DNA of 64,000 nucleotides. Origin: DASSFZ01 sp035292585 (GTDB taxonomy: Bacteria; Chloroflexota; Anaerolineae; Fen-1058). The position numbers and the translations under genes were made by a program. The stretch spans positions 1 through 64,000 of the forward strand of contig DATDPU010000120.1 of assembly GCA_035292585.1 (NCBI GenBank), read 5' to 3'. Of this stretch, positions 49,164 to 58,446 are shown piece after piece. Under the pieces are notes generated by a model. It did no database searches and was not told where the DNA came from. It worked only from the letters and a program-made list of their open reading frames with translations. How positions within the stretch are numbered: the stretch's first letter is position 1; each line of letters starts with the position of its first letter.

Positions 49164-51470
49164 TTACAGCGCGGTCGTGAACGGCGCGACGATGGGGTGT
49201 GTTTGAGGGTTGAATTCGGCGATGACCGAAGCGGGCGCGGCCGGCAAGATGATATGGAACTTGCTGCCGGGGTAGCGCGACTCGTCCTGCCCATCGGACT
49301 CCACCCAGATTTTGCCGCCGTGCGCCTGGATCACGCCTTTGGCGATCGGCAAACCTAACCCCGGCCCGCCGCCCTTGAACTTCGTCTGGCCCGAGGAGTG
49401 CAGCTCGACCGGCCCGACGCGATAAAACTTCTCGAAGATCAACTCCTGATCTTCGCGATCGATGCCGATGCCGCTATCGGCGATCACCACCTCAAGATAC
49501 GCGTTTGAATCGCCGCCCGGCCCTTCGTTGATCGTGCGACCGATGACGGAAATCTTCCCGCCGTCCGGCGTATACTTGATACAGTTGCCGATCACGTTGC
49601 TGAACGCCTGGCACAGGCGCTGGAAGTCCCCCTGGATCGGCGGCAAATCGTCGATGCCTTCCACGACGAGCGTCTGCTTGCGCTGCTTGACGGCGTCGCG
49701 ATAATTGTCCAACGCAAAACGCAGCACCGAGGTCATAGCCAACGGTGTGCGCGTAATCGATAGCGCTTCGGAATCGATCTGCGACACGTCCAGCATGGCG
49801 GTGATGATCTCCTCCAGGCGCAGCGTGGCCCGCCCGATGCCCTGGCTGATCTGTCCCACCTGGGCCAGGCTGGGACTGCCTTCGCGCACCGAGTCGGCCA
49901 GGATGTCGGCGTAGCCGCGCACCTGCGTCAAGGGCGTGCGCAGCTCGTGCGAGGCGATCTGAATGAAATCGCTCTTGGCCTGATCGAGCCGCTCCAAGCG
50001 CCGATTCGCGCGGGTGAGCTCGTCGTTCAATTGGGTGATGGCCGTATTGGCCTGCTTCAGGTCGGTGACCAGGCGCGCGTTTTGCAGCGCGACGGCCGTC
50101 TGATCCGCCACCGTCATCAGCACGTCCAGGTCGGTCGCCGTGTACGGATCGCCCGAGGCCTTGTGCCCCAGCGCGAACACCCCGATGAGCAGGCTCTGCG
50201 AACGGATCGGCACGTACACTTCCAGGTTGAGCGCTTGCAAATAGGCGCGTTCCAGCTGCGGAGCGACGCGGTACTTGGGCAGGATGTCGATCTCGTACTG
50301 GGTGAGGGGTTGGCGGACTGCACGGAGGTCGGCCAGGATCGGGCTATTCGCGCCCAGATCGAAGTGATCGACCTCGATCTCGCCCATGCCTTTGACGAGC
50401 CGCGCATCCACGCCGCCGTCGGGCAGCTCGGTGATCAAGATTAGCGCGCCGCGCCGGACATCGAGCGCCTCGCTAATCATGCCGACAGCCACCGAGACCA
50501 ACAGGTGCAGGTCGAGGATATTGCTGATCGCCGCATTGTACTCGCGCAGCGCGCGCGCCGGATCGTATTGCTGGCGATAGACGAAGCGATCGAGCAGGTT
50601 TTGTATGATCCGCAGCATGGGCTGCTGGATCACGGCCAGCCCCAAGGCGATACCGGCGGCGATGACGACCGCTAACGCCGCGCCCAGCGCGCTGTCGCGC
50701 ACGCCTTGAAACAAAAGAAAGCTGCCCAGGTAGAGCGCGCCCGAGAGGAGCGTGAGCAACACCGCGGCCAGCGCGCGCCGGGTGATCGCCCGCAGATTGG
50801 GCAGGTTGTAACTGGTGATGGCGACCGTGAGCAGGGTCACACCCAGCAGTCGCACTCCCAGACCGATTTGCGGCGGGTCGAGCACCACGGGTGGAATCAA
50901 GGTGAGACCCTCGCCCAACTGCGTAAGGAACAAGGCGATCAACCAGAACATGAGCCGGTTGCGATGCAGCGGGCGTCGGGTGCGCTGGAAATCGAAGCCG
51001 GCCAGCGTCAAAGCGCTGATCGATAAACTGACCCAGCCGATGATCCGCAGGGTGTTCAACGCTGCCGCGGGCGTGCTGCCGACACGCAGTCGCACCAGGG
51101 TCTCTTGCAAGCCTAACACGTTGAGGCCGGCCAGGGCGGACAGGGCGATCCATACCCCGCCTAAGATCGCCGCGCTCTTTACGCCGGGTCGATCGAGGAA
51201 CTGTAGCGTAAGGATCAAGATCAGGGTCGGGAGAACCCACACCAGGTCGGACGCGATTTGTGCGCCTGCGGGGGGCACGCCGGGAACCAGCCCCTGCCAC
51301 ACCGCGACGGCATGGGCTACGCTCCAAGCGATCGACAACACAAGATACAGCCCGGCAATCCGCCCGGTCCAATCTCTGAATCGGTTCTGCCGGAACAGGA
51401 TGATTCCCAGAACCAGATAGCCGGCCGCGGTAGCCAACCCGGTGATGACTCGTGCCTGAAATGACAGCAT
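49164..51470 (-). CDS. Membrane histidine kinase with GAF domain
   Basis: A 768-residue sensor kinase. The N-terminal part (1-295) has about nine hydrophobic helices (LATAAGYLVLGIILF and onwards). A GAF domain is next (about residues 310-480; LHLLVSVAVGMISEAL, LMTVADQTAVALQNARLVTD). Then come a coiled-coil linker, HisKA with phospho-His in IASHELRTPLTQVRGYADIL (about 505), and HATPase with NVIGNCIKYTPDGG and VVIADSGIGIDRED. The sensed signal is unknown. No response regulator is adjacent; the one at 167 is 48 kb away. Confidence 0.92.
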   Translation of the reverse strand: MLSFQARVITGLATAAGYLVLGIILFRQNRFRDWTGRIAGLYLVLSIAWSVAHAVAVWQGLVPGVPPAGAQIASDLVWVLPTLILILTLQFLDRPGVKSAAILGGVWIALSALAGLNVLGLQETLVRLRVGSTPAAALNTLRIIGWVSLSISALTLAGFDFQRTRRPLHRNRLMFWLIALFLTQLGEGLTLIPPVVLDPPQIGLGVRLLGVTLLTVAITSYNLPNLRAITRRALAAVLLTLLSGALYLGSFLLFQGVRDSALGAALAVVIAAGIALGLAVIQQPMLRIIQNLLDRFVYRQQYDPARALREYNAAISNILDLHLLVSVAVGMISEALDVRRGALILITELPDGGVDARLVKGMGEIEVDHFDLGANSPILADLRAVRQPLTQYEIDILPKYRVAPQLERAYLQALNLEVYVPIRSQSLLIGVFALGHKASGDPYTATDLDVLMTVADQTAVALQNARLVTDLKQANTAITQLNDELTRANRRLERLDQAKSDFIQIASHELRTPLTQVRGYADILADSVREGSPSLAQVGQISQGIGRATLRLEEIITAMLDVSQIDSEALSITRTPLAMTSVLRFALDNYRDAVKQRKQTLVVEGIDDLPPIQGDFQRLCQAFSNVIGNCIKYTPDGGKISVIGRTINEGPGGDSNAYLEVVIADSGIGIDREDQELIFEKFYRVGPVELHSSGQTKFKGGGPGLGLPIAKGVIQAHGGKIWVESDGQDESRYPGSKFHIILPAAPASVIAEFNPQTHPIVAPFTTAL

Positions 51471-51556
51471 GAATCCTCTTTACATAAATATCCAAAATGG
51501 ATACTTGGGAAATAACTTGGGATAACGCCAGCTGTAGGGGCAGGCGCCTGCCCGCC

Positions 51557-52924
51557 CTACTTCATGATGTAGTATGTGCCCTTCTTGGCGCCCACACGCA
51601 GGAGGATGCCACGACTCACCAGGTCAACCAGATCGAGGCGTAAGGTCTCCGGTGTGACGTCGGGGCAGATCTGCTGGTACTCTCGATTTGTGATCTGGCC
51701 GTGTTCGTGGATATAAGACAGCGCGCGGGCCTGGCGCTCGTTCATCGTCTTCTCCCAGGCCGGGGTGGCGCGCCGCACCTGGGCATTGCTCAACGTCACG
51801 GTGAACGAATAGGGCGTCGCCTTGAAGTGCGGCGTCGGGTGGCCGGCCTGGGTCATCTCTTCGATCATGCGATCGATGCCCAGCCCCAGCTCTTCAATAT
51901 AACCCCACTGGAATAGTCCCGATACGATGCGAGGATTACGTGAGAAATGCTCTTCGATAATGTTATCAACGGTTATAAAGCCGGGCAGTCCGCCGGGGCT
52001 GATCACCTCCAGCCGATCGGCGAACATGCGCATCTCGATGCGGCGACCCTTCAAGCGGTAATCGCGATGGCACACGGCGTTGACCAGCGCCTCGCGGACG
52101 GCGAAGGGCGGGTACTCCGTCTTCTCCTCGCGCTGTAGACCTTTGACCACCGCGCCAACGTGCATCTCTTCCCAGACGACTTCCCAGGCGCTTTCGATCA
52201 CCCGCGCCAGCGGGCCGCCAATCTCCTCGCGGCGACCATAACCCGGCAGCCCACCCTCGCCGCGCGGCTCCGTGCCGATGAAGCGCACAAAGACCAGGCC
52301 GCTCTGCGGGATGAATTGTTGCGGATGCTTCCCAAACAAGAGGATGCCGGCCGTCGTCGGCAGGCCGGCGTCATTCAGCGCGCCGATCTCGTGCAGCATC
52401 TCGTCGGCGCCGCCGGCCAGGCGCTTGCGCTGGCGTTCCTCGCGCTTCTCGACGAATTCGGCGATGATATCATCGTCCAGCTCGGCGCGGCCCGCGCCGG
52501 CCACCGCTTCGCTTTCGTAGTCGGCGCTGCTCTTGGTCGCCGCCAGCTGGCGGATCGCTTCGCCGCCGAGCGGGCGATTCTCGACGCCCATGCGCACCAG
52601 CACCCGCCCATCGCCCAGCGAGTGCAGTTCGGTGCTGCGCGCGACGTGCACGGCCACGACCGCCGCGCCGGCCAGTTCCACCTGCTCCCACGTCACCTGC
52701 ACGGCCGGCCGGCAGCGCGCTTCGGCGGCGCGCAAGGTGATCTCGGCTTCGTCGGGGTAGACGCGTCCGTTGGGCTTGCCATTTTCATCGACGCCGAGCA
52801 GCGCCGTGCCGCCGTCGCTGTTCGCAAACGCGATCAGCGTTTCGGCCAGCGCGTCGGCGTTGGCTTCGGCCAGATATTCGACGAGCTGGCTAGGCCCGGC
52901 CCGGAGAATCGTCGAGGTCACCAT
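51557..52924 (-). CDS. AlbA_2 (Schlafen-like) DNA-binding / ATPase-like regulator
   Basis: A 455-residue protein. The N-terminal AlbA_2/Schlafen-like domain has EANADALAETLIAFANSDGG and TALLGVDENGKPNG. A middle HATPase_c_4-like segment includes VREALVNAVCHRDYRLKGRR and IEEMTQAGHPTPHFK. The C-terminus is a winged helix (LSYIHEHGQITNREYQQICP). Such proteins act as transcription regulators or accessory defence factors. Start MVTSTILRAG at 52924 has no strong ribosome-binding site. It begins 7 bases after the MNT-HEPN gene stop, so probably cotranscribed. Confidence 0.85.
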   Translation of the reverse strand: MVTSTILRAGPSQLVEYLAEANADALAETLIAFANSDGGTALLGVDENGKPNGRVYPDEAEITLRAAEARCRPAVQVTWEQVELAGAAVVAVHVARSTELHSLGDGRVLVRMGVENRPLGGEAIRQLAATKSSADYESEAVAGAGRAELDDDIIAEFVEKREERQRKRLAGGADEMLHEIGALNDAGLPTTAGILLFGKHPQQFIPQSGLVFVRFIGTEPRGEGGLPGYGRREEIGGPLARVIESAWEVVWEEMHVGAVVKGLQREEKTEYPPFAVREALVNAVCHRDYRLKGRRIEMRMFADRLEVISPGGLPGFITVDNIIEEHFSRNPRIVSGLFQWGYIEELGLGIDRMIEEMTQAGHPTPHFKATPYSFTVTLSNAQVRRATPAWEKTMNERQARALSYIHEHGQITNREYQQICPDVTPETLRLDLVDLVSRGILLRVGAKKGTYYIMK

Positions 52925-52931
52925 ATCGGCT

Positions 52932-53876
52932 TCATGTTGGAGCGCTGCGCCGGCTCAATTCTTCAGCGACGAGTTCGCGCGCTTGGGCGACGAAGGCTTC
53001 GGCATCCTCGACGATGCGCTCGACATCCTCGCTGGTGGGATGCGTTGTAGGCGCATAATCGCTGTGTTGTCGATCCCGACCTGCTCGCGAGAGCATCGCT
53101 TGATAACGCCCATCGACCTGGCCGGTCTTTACAAAGGTTCGACCAAACTCGGAATTTGCCCCAGCATGACTTTTCACCCTGACCTCAGCGGCGACTAGCG
53201 CTGCCTTCGTCGCATAGAACATCGCATAGTATGCCCGGGAGATGGCTTGACGGTGGTGCAAGTCTCCAAGTAAGTCGTGTACCACTTGCAGTTCTTTTTC
53301 TGCCATTGAAAGCCACAGGTGCGGGTCGCCCAGATCAGCAGGCGCGGCGTCATACTCCTCTGCCCTCTCTTTGAGAGCAGCGACGGTGGGTGGCTGATCA
53401 GGCATGCCAGTGCGCATGTCCAGCGCCGTAAGCCGCTCCCCGGCCGGAGTCACACCGGAGTCTTGAACGTAGAGTGGAATACCCTCTCGATCTGCCTCGC
53501 GCGCGACATCCATCGACTTGTGGCGGTACATCTCCTCGCTGAGGACGAGCGGGGCAACGTCGCGCTCGCATTCCAGCGTGGCCGTGACCGATAGATCGAT
53601 AATCGCCCGCCAGCGCGGCTCGCTGTAAGGGCTACGATACCATCCGCCTGGCAGCCGCTCGAATTCCCAGCCCACTACCACCAGCACATCCACATCCGAC
53701 TCTGCGTGGTAGTCGCCGCGCGCGAACGAGCCGTAGAGGATGATGCGCCGGATCTGATCGGGGAAACGCGCGAGTAGGGCATCGCAAAAGTGCGAGATCG
53801 CGACGGCCACCGCGCGCGGCAGGTTTTCCAGCGCCGGTGGTTGAGGCTCTGTCAATGCGGCTGGGGAAACTTCCAT
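52932..53876 (-). CDS. MNT nucleotidyltransferase fused to HEPN domain
   Basis: A 314-residue fusion. The N-terminal half is a minimal nucleotidyltransferase with LYGSFARGDYHAESDVDVLV, the GS...DxD catalytic signature. The C-terminal half is HEPN-like: WLSMAEKELQVVHDLLGDL, RQAISRAYYAMFYATKAALV, then an Arg...His motif candidate in RAGRDRQHSDY. MNT and HEPN proteins usually form separate antitoxin and RNase toxin genes; here both are one chain. A third acidic catalytic residue may lie in RAIIDLSVT. The ATG overlaps no neighbour; gyrA ends 28 bases away on the same strand side. Confidence 0.85.
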   Translation of the reverse strand: MEVSPAALTEPQPPALENLPRAVAVAISHFCDALLARFPDQIRRIILYGSFARGDYHAESDVDVLVVVGWEFERLPGGWYRSPYSEPRWRAIIDLSVTATLECERDVAPLVLSEEMYRHKSMDVAREADREGIPLYVQDSGVTPAGERLTALDMRTGMPDQPPTVAALKERAEEYDAAPADLGDPHLWLSMAEKELQVVHDLLGDLHHRQAISRAYYAMFYATKAALVAAEVRVKSHAGANSEFGRTFVKTGQVDGRYQAMLSRAGRDRQHSDYAPTTHPTSEDVERIVEDAEAFVAQARELVAEELSRRSAPT

Positions 53877-53904
53877 TAGACTGATCTACCACTCGAATCG
53901 ATGG

Positions 53905-56526
53905 CTACTTTGCGACTTCGGCCACTCCCGCCTGTCCGTTGCCGCTCAACAGCGAGGTGGACTCTTCCGCTTGCCCATCCGCGCCCGCGATCGCTCTCAC
54001 GTTATTTTCAATGCGGGCGACCGAAGCGACCGTATCGCCGTCTTGCAGCGCGATCACGTGCACGCCCCGGGTCGAGCGGCCGGAGCGGGCGATATTCCCC
54101 ACCGCCGTGCGCAGCGCAATCCCGCCGGCCGTGATGATCGTCACTTCGTCGTCGGGCAGCACGACGCGCGCCGAGGTGATGACGCCGGTCTCGTCGATGC
54201 GATCGGCCAGGGTCCGCACCCCGCCGGTCGCGCGACCTTTGATCGGATATTGCTCGAGCGGCGTGCGTTTGCCGTAACCCCTGGCCGTCACCACCAGCAG
54301 TTCGCCGTTGGGTGTCACCGCTTCCATCGACACGATGTGGTCCTCGTCGCCCAGGCGCATGGCGGTGACGCCGGCCGCCGCCCGACCCATCGGCCGGACG
54401 AGTTTGCTGCTGAAGCGCAACGCCTGCCCTTGCTCGGTGACGATGATGATGTCTTGATCGCCGCGCGTCACCTTGACCCAGCCCAGCACGTCGCCGTCGT
54501 CGAGGGCGATGGCGATGATGCCGCTGGGGCGCACCGCTTCGAACTCTTCGGCCGGCACGCGCTTGATGCGCCCGTTGCGCGTGCACATCACGAAATAAGC
54601 CGACGGATCGAAATCGGGCACGGAGACGGCCGCCGTAATGCGCTCGCTCTCGCTCAGGTTGATCAGGTTGACCAGCGGCACACCCTTAGCGGTGCGATCG
54701 GCGTCGGGGATTTCGTAGGCGCGCAGATGATACACCTTGCCCCGGTCGGAGAAGAACAGCAGGTGTTGCAGCGTGCGCGTCGAGAAGATGTACTGCACCG
54801 CGTCTTCTTCGCGCGTCTGGATGCCGGTCACGCCGCGCCCGCCGCGCGCCTGCGCGCGGAAAGCCTTGACCGGCAGGCGCTTGACGTAGCCGCGCTCGGT
54901 CAGCTGGATCAACACCTCTTCGTCGGCGACCAGGTCTTCGATCGACATTTCCTCGGTGGCTTCGGCGGCGATGCGGGTGCGGCGCGCGTCGCCGTACTTC
55001 TCCTTCAGCGCGACGCTCTCCTCTTTCACCAACGTGAGGAGCTTGTAGGGGTTCGCCAGCAGGTCTTCCAGATAGGCGATCGTCTGCATCACCTGCTGGT
55101 ACTCGTCTTCGATCTTCTGGCGCTCCAGCGCGGCCAGCCGGCGCAGCGGCATATCCAGGATAGCCTGCGCCTGGACCTCGGTGAGCTTGAAACGCTCCAT
55201 CAAGCGCGTACGGGCCGTGTCGGCATCGGGCGACTGGCGGATGGTCTGGATCACGGCGTCGAGATTCGCCAGCGCGATCCGTAGACCTTCGAGGATGTGC
55301 GCGCGATGCTGCGCCTTGGCCAGATCGAACTCGGCCCGGCGCGTGAGAACCGCCTGGCGGTGTTCGACGAAGAGCTGCAAGGCGCGTTTGAGGCTGAGCA
55401 AGCGCGGTTGCCCGTCGACCAGCGCCAGCATCTGCGCGCCGAACGTCGTTTGCAGCGCGGTGAACTTGTACAGCTTGTTGAGCACGGTCTTAGGCTGCGC
55501 GCCGCGCTTCAACTCGATGACGACGGTCAGACCGTTGCGGTCGGATTCGTCGCGGATGTCGGAAATGTCGGGGATGCGCTCGTCGCGCACCAGTTCGGCC
55601 ATGCGCTCGATCAGCGCGCTCTTGTTGACCTGATAGGGAATTTCGGTGATGACGATGCGGAAGCGGCCGCCCTTCATCTCTTCGATGTTGGCGACGCCGC
55701 GCATCACGATGCGGCCCTTGCCGGTGACGTAGGCGTTGACGATGCCTTCGCGCCCCAACACCAGCGCGCCGGTCGGGAAGTCGGGTCCTTTGATGAACTG
55801 CATCAGATCGTCGACGGTGACATCGTCGTCGGCGGTAGCGAAGACCTCGTTCAGCACGGCCAACTGTTCATCGCGCCCGAACGGTTGTTGGGCCGTGGCC
55901 GCCGCCTGGCGTCGCCGCTCGATGATCGTTTCCCAACGATCGATCAGGAAACCGATCGCATTGGCGACCTCGGTCAGGTTGTGCGGCGGGATGCTGGTGG
56001 CCATGCCGACGGCGATGCCCGTCGCGCCGTTGAGCAGCAGGTTGGGCAGCTGGCTGGGCAGCACCGCCGGCTCTTTGAGCGTCCCATCGAAATTCTCGGT
56101 CCAGTCGACGGTAGCCTTATCGATGTCGGCCAACAGCTCTTCAGACAGCCGGGTCAGCCGCGCCTCGGTGTAACGCATGGCAGCCGGCGCATCGCCGTCG
56201 ATCGAGCCGAAGTTGCCCTGACCATCGACCAGCAAGTAGCGCACCGAGAAATCTTGCGCCATGCGCGCCATCGCGTCGTACACCGCCGAGTCGCCGTGCG
56301 GGTGATACTTGCCCAGCACTTCGCCGACGATACGGGCCGACTTTTTGAAGGGCGTGTTGGCGCGCAGGCCCATGTCGTGCATCGCGTACAGGATGCGCCG
56401 CTGCACCGGCTTCAGGCCGTCGCGCGCGTCGGGCAACGCGCGGGCGACGATCACGCTCATCGCGTAATCGAGGTACGCGCCGCGCATCTCCTGTTCGATG
56501 TCGATCGTGCGGATATTACCGAGCAT
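53905..56526 (-). CDS. gyrA: DNA gyrase subunit A
   Basis: An 873-residue GyrA. The QRDR reads HPHGDSAVYDAMARMAQDF with the quinolone-sensitive Ser and Asp present. The catalytic Tyr is in AMRYTEARL near residue 118. The GyrA box reads QARGGRG near residue 557, which supports gyrase instead of topoisomerase IV. The usual six-blade C-terminal domain follows. An extra acidic-linker segment (RRRQAAATAQQPFGRDEQLA) precedes NEVFATADDDVTVDDLMQFI. AGGAG lies 11 bases before the ATG; a TATAAT is at 56562-56567. Confidence 0.96.
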   Translation of the reverse strand: MLGNIRTIDIEQEMRGAYLDYAMSVIVARALPDARDGLKPVQRRILYAMHDMGLRANTPFKKSARIVGEVLGKYHPHGDSAVYDAMARMAQDFSVRYLLVDGQGNFGSIDGDAPAAMRYTEARLTRLSEELLADIDKATVDWTENFDGTLKEPAVLPSQLPNLLLNGATGIAVGMATSIPPHNLTEVANAIGFLIDRWETIIERRRQAAATAQQPFGRDEQLAVLNEVFATADDDVTVDDLMQFIKGPDFPTGALVLGREGIVNAYVTGKGRIVMRGVANIEEMKGGRFRIVITEIPYQVNKSALIERMAELVRDERIPDISDIRDESDRNGLTVVIELKRGAQPKTVLNKLYKFTALQTTFGAQMLALVDGQPRLLSLKRALQLFVEHRQAVLTRRAEFDLAKAQHRAHILEGLRIALANLDAVIQTIRQSPDADTARTRLMERFKLTEVQAQAILDMPLRRLAALERQKIEDEYQQVMQTIAYLEDLLANPYKLLTLVKEESVALKEKYGDARRTRIAAEATEEMSIEDLVADEEVLIQLTERGYVKRLPVKAFRAQARGGRGVTGIQTREEDAVQYIFSTRTLQHLLFFSDRGKVYHLRAYEIPDADRTAKGVPLVNLINLSESERITAAVSVPDFDPSAYFVMCTRNGRIKRVPAEEFEAVRPSGIIAIALDDGDVLGWVKVTRGDQDIIIVTEQGQALRFSSKLVRPMGRAAAGVTAMRLGDEDHIVSMEAVTPNGELLVVTARGYGKRTPLEQYPIKGRATGGVRTLADRIDETGVITSARVVLPDDEVTIITAGGIALRTAVGNIARSGRSTRGVHVIALQDGDTVASVARIENNVRAIAGADGQAEESTSLLSGNGQAGVAEVAK

Positions 56527-56561
56527 AACGGTTCAAACTCCTATCAAAACGCAACGCGACA

Positions 56562-56567
56562 ATTATA
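56562..56567 (-). promoter_or_regulatory. -10 element of gyrA
   Basis: TATAAT on the minus strand, 36 bases before the gyrA ATG. A weak TTAGAC lies 18 bases upstream. Confidence 0.6.
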
Positions 56568-56624
56568 CCCCAGCCAGGGGGATAAGTCTAAACGAAATGT
56601 GGGTGGTTGACACAAAAATCGAAG

Positions 56625-56657
56625 CAAAAAGGGCCTTTCTTGGTTGAGAAAGGCCCT
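56625..56657 (-). terminator. Strong intrinsic terminator upstream of gyrA
   Basis: On the minus strand AGGGCCTTTCT pairs with AGAAAGGCCCT (6-base loop), followed by five T. It lies about 100 bases upstream of gyrA, with no visible gene on that strand between it and the divergent sigma-factor gene. Confidence 0.75.
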
Positions 56658-56797
56658 GGAATCGGCAACGGATGACCAACGGATAAACGAATTCCAATGG
56701 CAGGTAACCCGTTGTGATTAAACTGCCCCAATCCCGCGTATAACCATGTAGAATGTCGATCGACACTACCTGCCGCAACAGGCAACCGGGTCCAACC

Positions 56798-57367
56798 ATG
56801 CTCGGCATGAATGAGCTGATCGAACGTTGGCAGGCCGGCGATGAACGCGCCGCCGAAGCAATCTACAACCAGCACCGCGCGCTAGCTTTCCGGCTGGCAT
56901 ACGGTCTGCTTGGCGATGCAGCTGAAGCAGAAGAGGCGGCGCAAGATGCGCTGGCTTATGCGCTGGCTCACATCCAGCGCTACGATCCTCTGCGCGCCGG
57001 CTTCTCAACGTGGCTGCACACCATCACCGTCAGCCGGTGTCGTGACCGACAGCGCCGCCGGCAGTCGCCAGTCGCCTGGGTGCGACCGGAAGCTGATCTT
57101 GTTGATCCTGCTCCGACCCCCGAGCATCATGCCAGTCGGCAGGAGGCGCGCAGCGAAGTCTGGCAAGCGGTTCAAGCGCTGAATCCACGGCTGCGTGAAG
57201 CGATCCTGTTGCGTTACTGGGCCGGACATACCTATCACGAAATGGCCGACATCCTCGGTTGTCCCGTGCCGACGGCCCAGTCGCGCGTGCGGCTAGCCTT
57301 CGAGCGGCTGCGCGCAGCCCTGACACCTGCCGACCTGATCGCCCTTGAAGAAGGAGAGGTCTCATGA
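56798..57367 (+). CDS. ECF-type RNA polymerase sigma factor
   Basis: A 189-residue sigma-70 family protein of ECF size. Region 2 is visible as AYGLLGDAAEAEEAAQDALA and RAGFSTWLHTITVSRCRDRQ. Region 4 has LNPRLREAILLRYWAGHTYH and MADILGCPVPTAQSRVRLAF. It would redirect RNA polymerase to a stress or envelope regulon. The start is uncertain (ATG 56753, 56798 or 56807); I give the middle one. Its stop overlaps the anti-sigma start by four bases, a sign of translational coupling. Confidence 0.88.
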   Translation: MLGMNELIERWQAGDERAAEAIYNQHRALAFRLAYGLLGDAAEAEEAAQDALAYALAHIQRYDPLRAGFSTWLHTITVSRCRDRQRRRQSPVAWVRPEADLVDPAPTPEHHASRQEARSEVWQAVQALNPRLREAILLRYWAGHTYHEMADILGCPVPTAQSRVRLAFERLRAALTPADLIALEEGEVS

Positions 57368-58290
57368 TCGATCACTTGAGCAACGAACGACTCATCGCCG
57401 CTATCCACCAAACCCCCTCCGACGCCGAGCGCGAATCGATCGATCGCCACCTGGCCGAATGCCCAACTTGTCGAGCACGCCATGATGGCCTCGATGCAAC
57501 GCAACAACATATCCGGCGCAGCCTCGCACTTGATCTGAGGGCGGCGCGCCCCTCGCCGCAGATGACCTATGCGGCTATTGTCCCTCGCCTGGGACGGGAG
57601 AAGAAAAAGATGAACACACTTGCTTTGCGGCGCAGATTAGCCTTCACGATCATCGGCGCCGCGCTGGCGTCGACGCTGCTGCTCACACTCTTCTATCCCG
57701 GCGGCGTCGCGGCTGCCGCCCAACACGCCATTGAAGTCATCCGATCCATCGTGCTGGGCGAATATAGCCGCGCCGTGCAGACGGCGCCGGGAGCCGAAAG
57801 TGATCGTTCTGTGCCATCCGATGTCTGGATCATTCGGACTGAGATTGGCAACTTTGCGGGCAACGCGCCGCCCGGCGTAGAGCCGAGGGTGCAGTCACTA
57901 TCCACACTGGAAGAGGCTCAGTCTGTCGTGAACTTCCACATTCTGAGTCCTGCTTATCTGCCAGAAGGATATGCGTTGCGCGAGGTGAAACTGGCGCCCA
58001 TTGGCGACACACACTGGGTTTTGATGTTCTACACTGGCCCGACGCACGACATCATTGTCGTGCAAACGGCGGGCGGCCCACAGCCCGGTAATGATCCCAA
58101 TGTGGTATCAGGCGTGTTGACCGGTTTCTTTATCGATGGAACGCTGGAGGAAATTGATCTGGATGGACAAACAGCCATCTGGATCGACGGCCACGCTCTG
58201 GGCTGGGCTGTGGACAACATGACTTACGAAGTCGGCGGACTAGACTTGACGCTGGAAGAAGCGAAACAAATCGCGCGATCGCTGCGTTGA
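57364..58290 (+). CDS. Anti-sigma factor with zinc-type HxxxCxxC motif and one membrane helix
   Basis: A 308-residue protein. The N-terminus carries the ZAS-type metal motif IDRHLAECPTCRAR (His-3-Cys-2-Cys). One transmembrane helix follows (LAFTIIGAALASTLLLTLF). The extracytoplasmic part has a DUF4367-like stretch (LSPAYLPEGYALREVKLAPI; TYEVGGLDLTLEEAKQIARS). It would hold the sigma factor at the membrane until an external signal is sensed. A hairpin lies 22 bases after the stop. Confidence 0.85.
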   Translation: MIDHLSNERLIAAIHQTPSDAERESIDRHLAECPTCRARHDGLDATQQHIRRSLALDLRAARPSPQMTYAAIVPRLGREKKKMNTLALRRRLAFTIIGAALASTLLLTLFYPGGVAAAAQHAIEVIRSIVLGEYSRAVQTAPGAESDRSVPSDVWIIRTEIGNFAGNAPPGVEPRVQSLSTLEEAQSVVNFHILSPAYLPEGYALREVKLAPIGDTHWVLMFYTGPTHDIIVVQTAGGPQPGNDPNVVSGVLTGFFIDGTLEEIDLDGQTAIWIDGHALGWAVDNMTYEVGGLDLTLEEAKQIARSLR

Positions 58291-58311
58291 AATGAGCGAT
58301 CGTGATGATCG

Positions 58312-58342
58312 GAAACCCGGTCTCTCCAAGAGACCGGGTTTC
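58312..58342 (+). terminator. Palindrome GAAACCCGGTCTCT after the anti-sigma gene
   Basis: Perfect 14-bp arms (58312-58325, 58329-58342) with a 3-base spacer, followed by TTT. It is of the same family as 20386, 36168 and 43104. Confidence 0.65.
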
Positions 58343-58360
58343 TTTGCGCCGAGATAGAGG

Positions 58361-58413
58361 AACCTGCAGCCGCCAAGGTCTCTGCCGGCCTCGGTCGGGG
58401 GGCCTCGGCCAGC
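58361..58413. repeat. GGTCTCTGCCGGCCTCGGTC repeat
   Basis: It matches the interior of the palindrome inserted in the subtilase gene (24192-24230). It lies between convergent genes. Confidence 0.5.
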
Positions 58414-58446
58414 GAGTACACCTTATCGGTATCCGTTTATGCGTTG

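Noticed and set aside
56600..56640. TTGACA at about 56607 as a plus-strand promoter
   Set aside because: No -10 hexamer at 16-18 bases; the region forms the minus-strand terminator.
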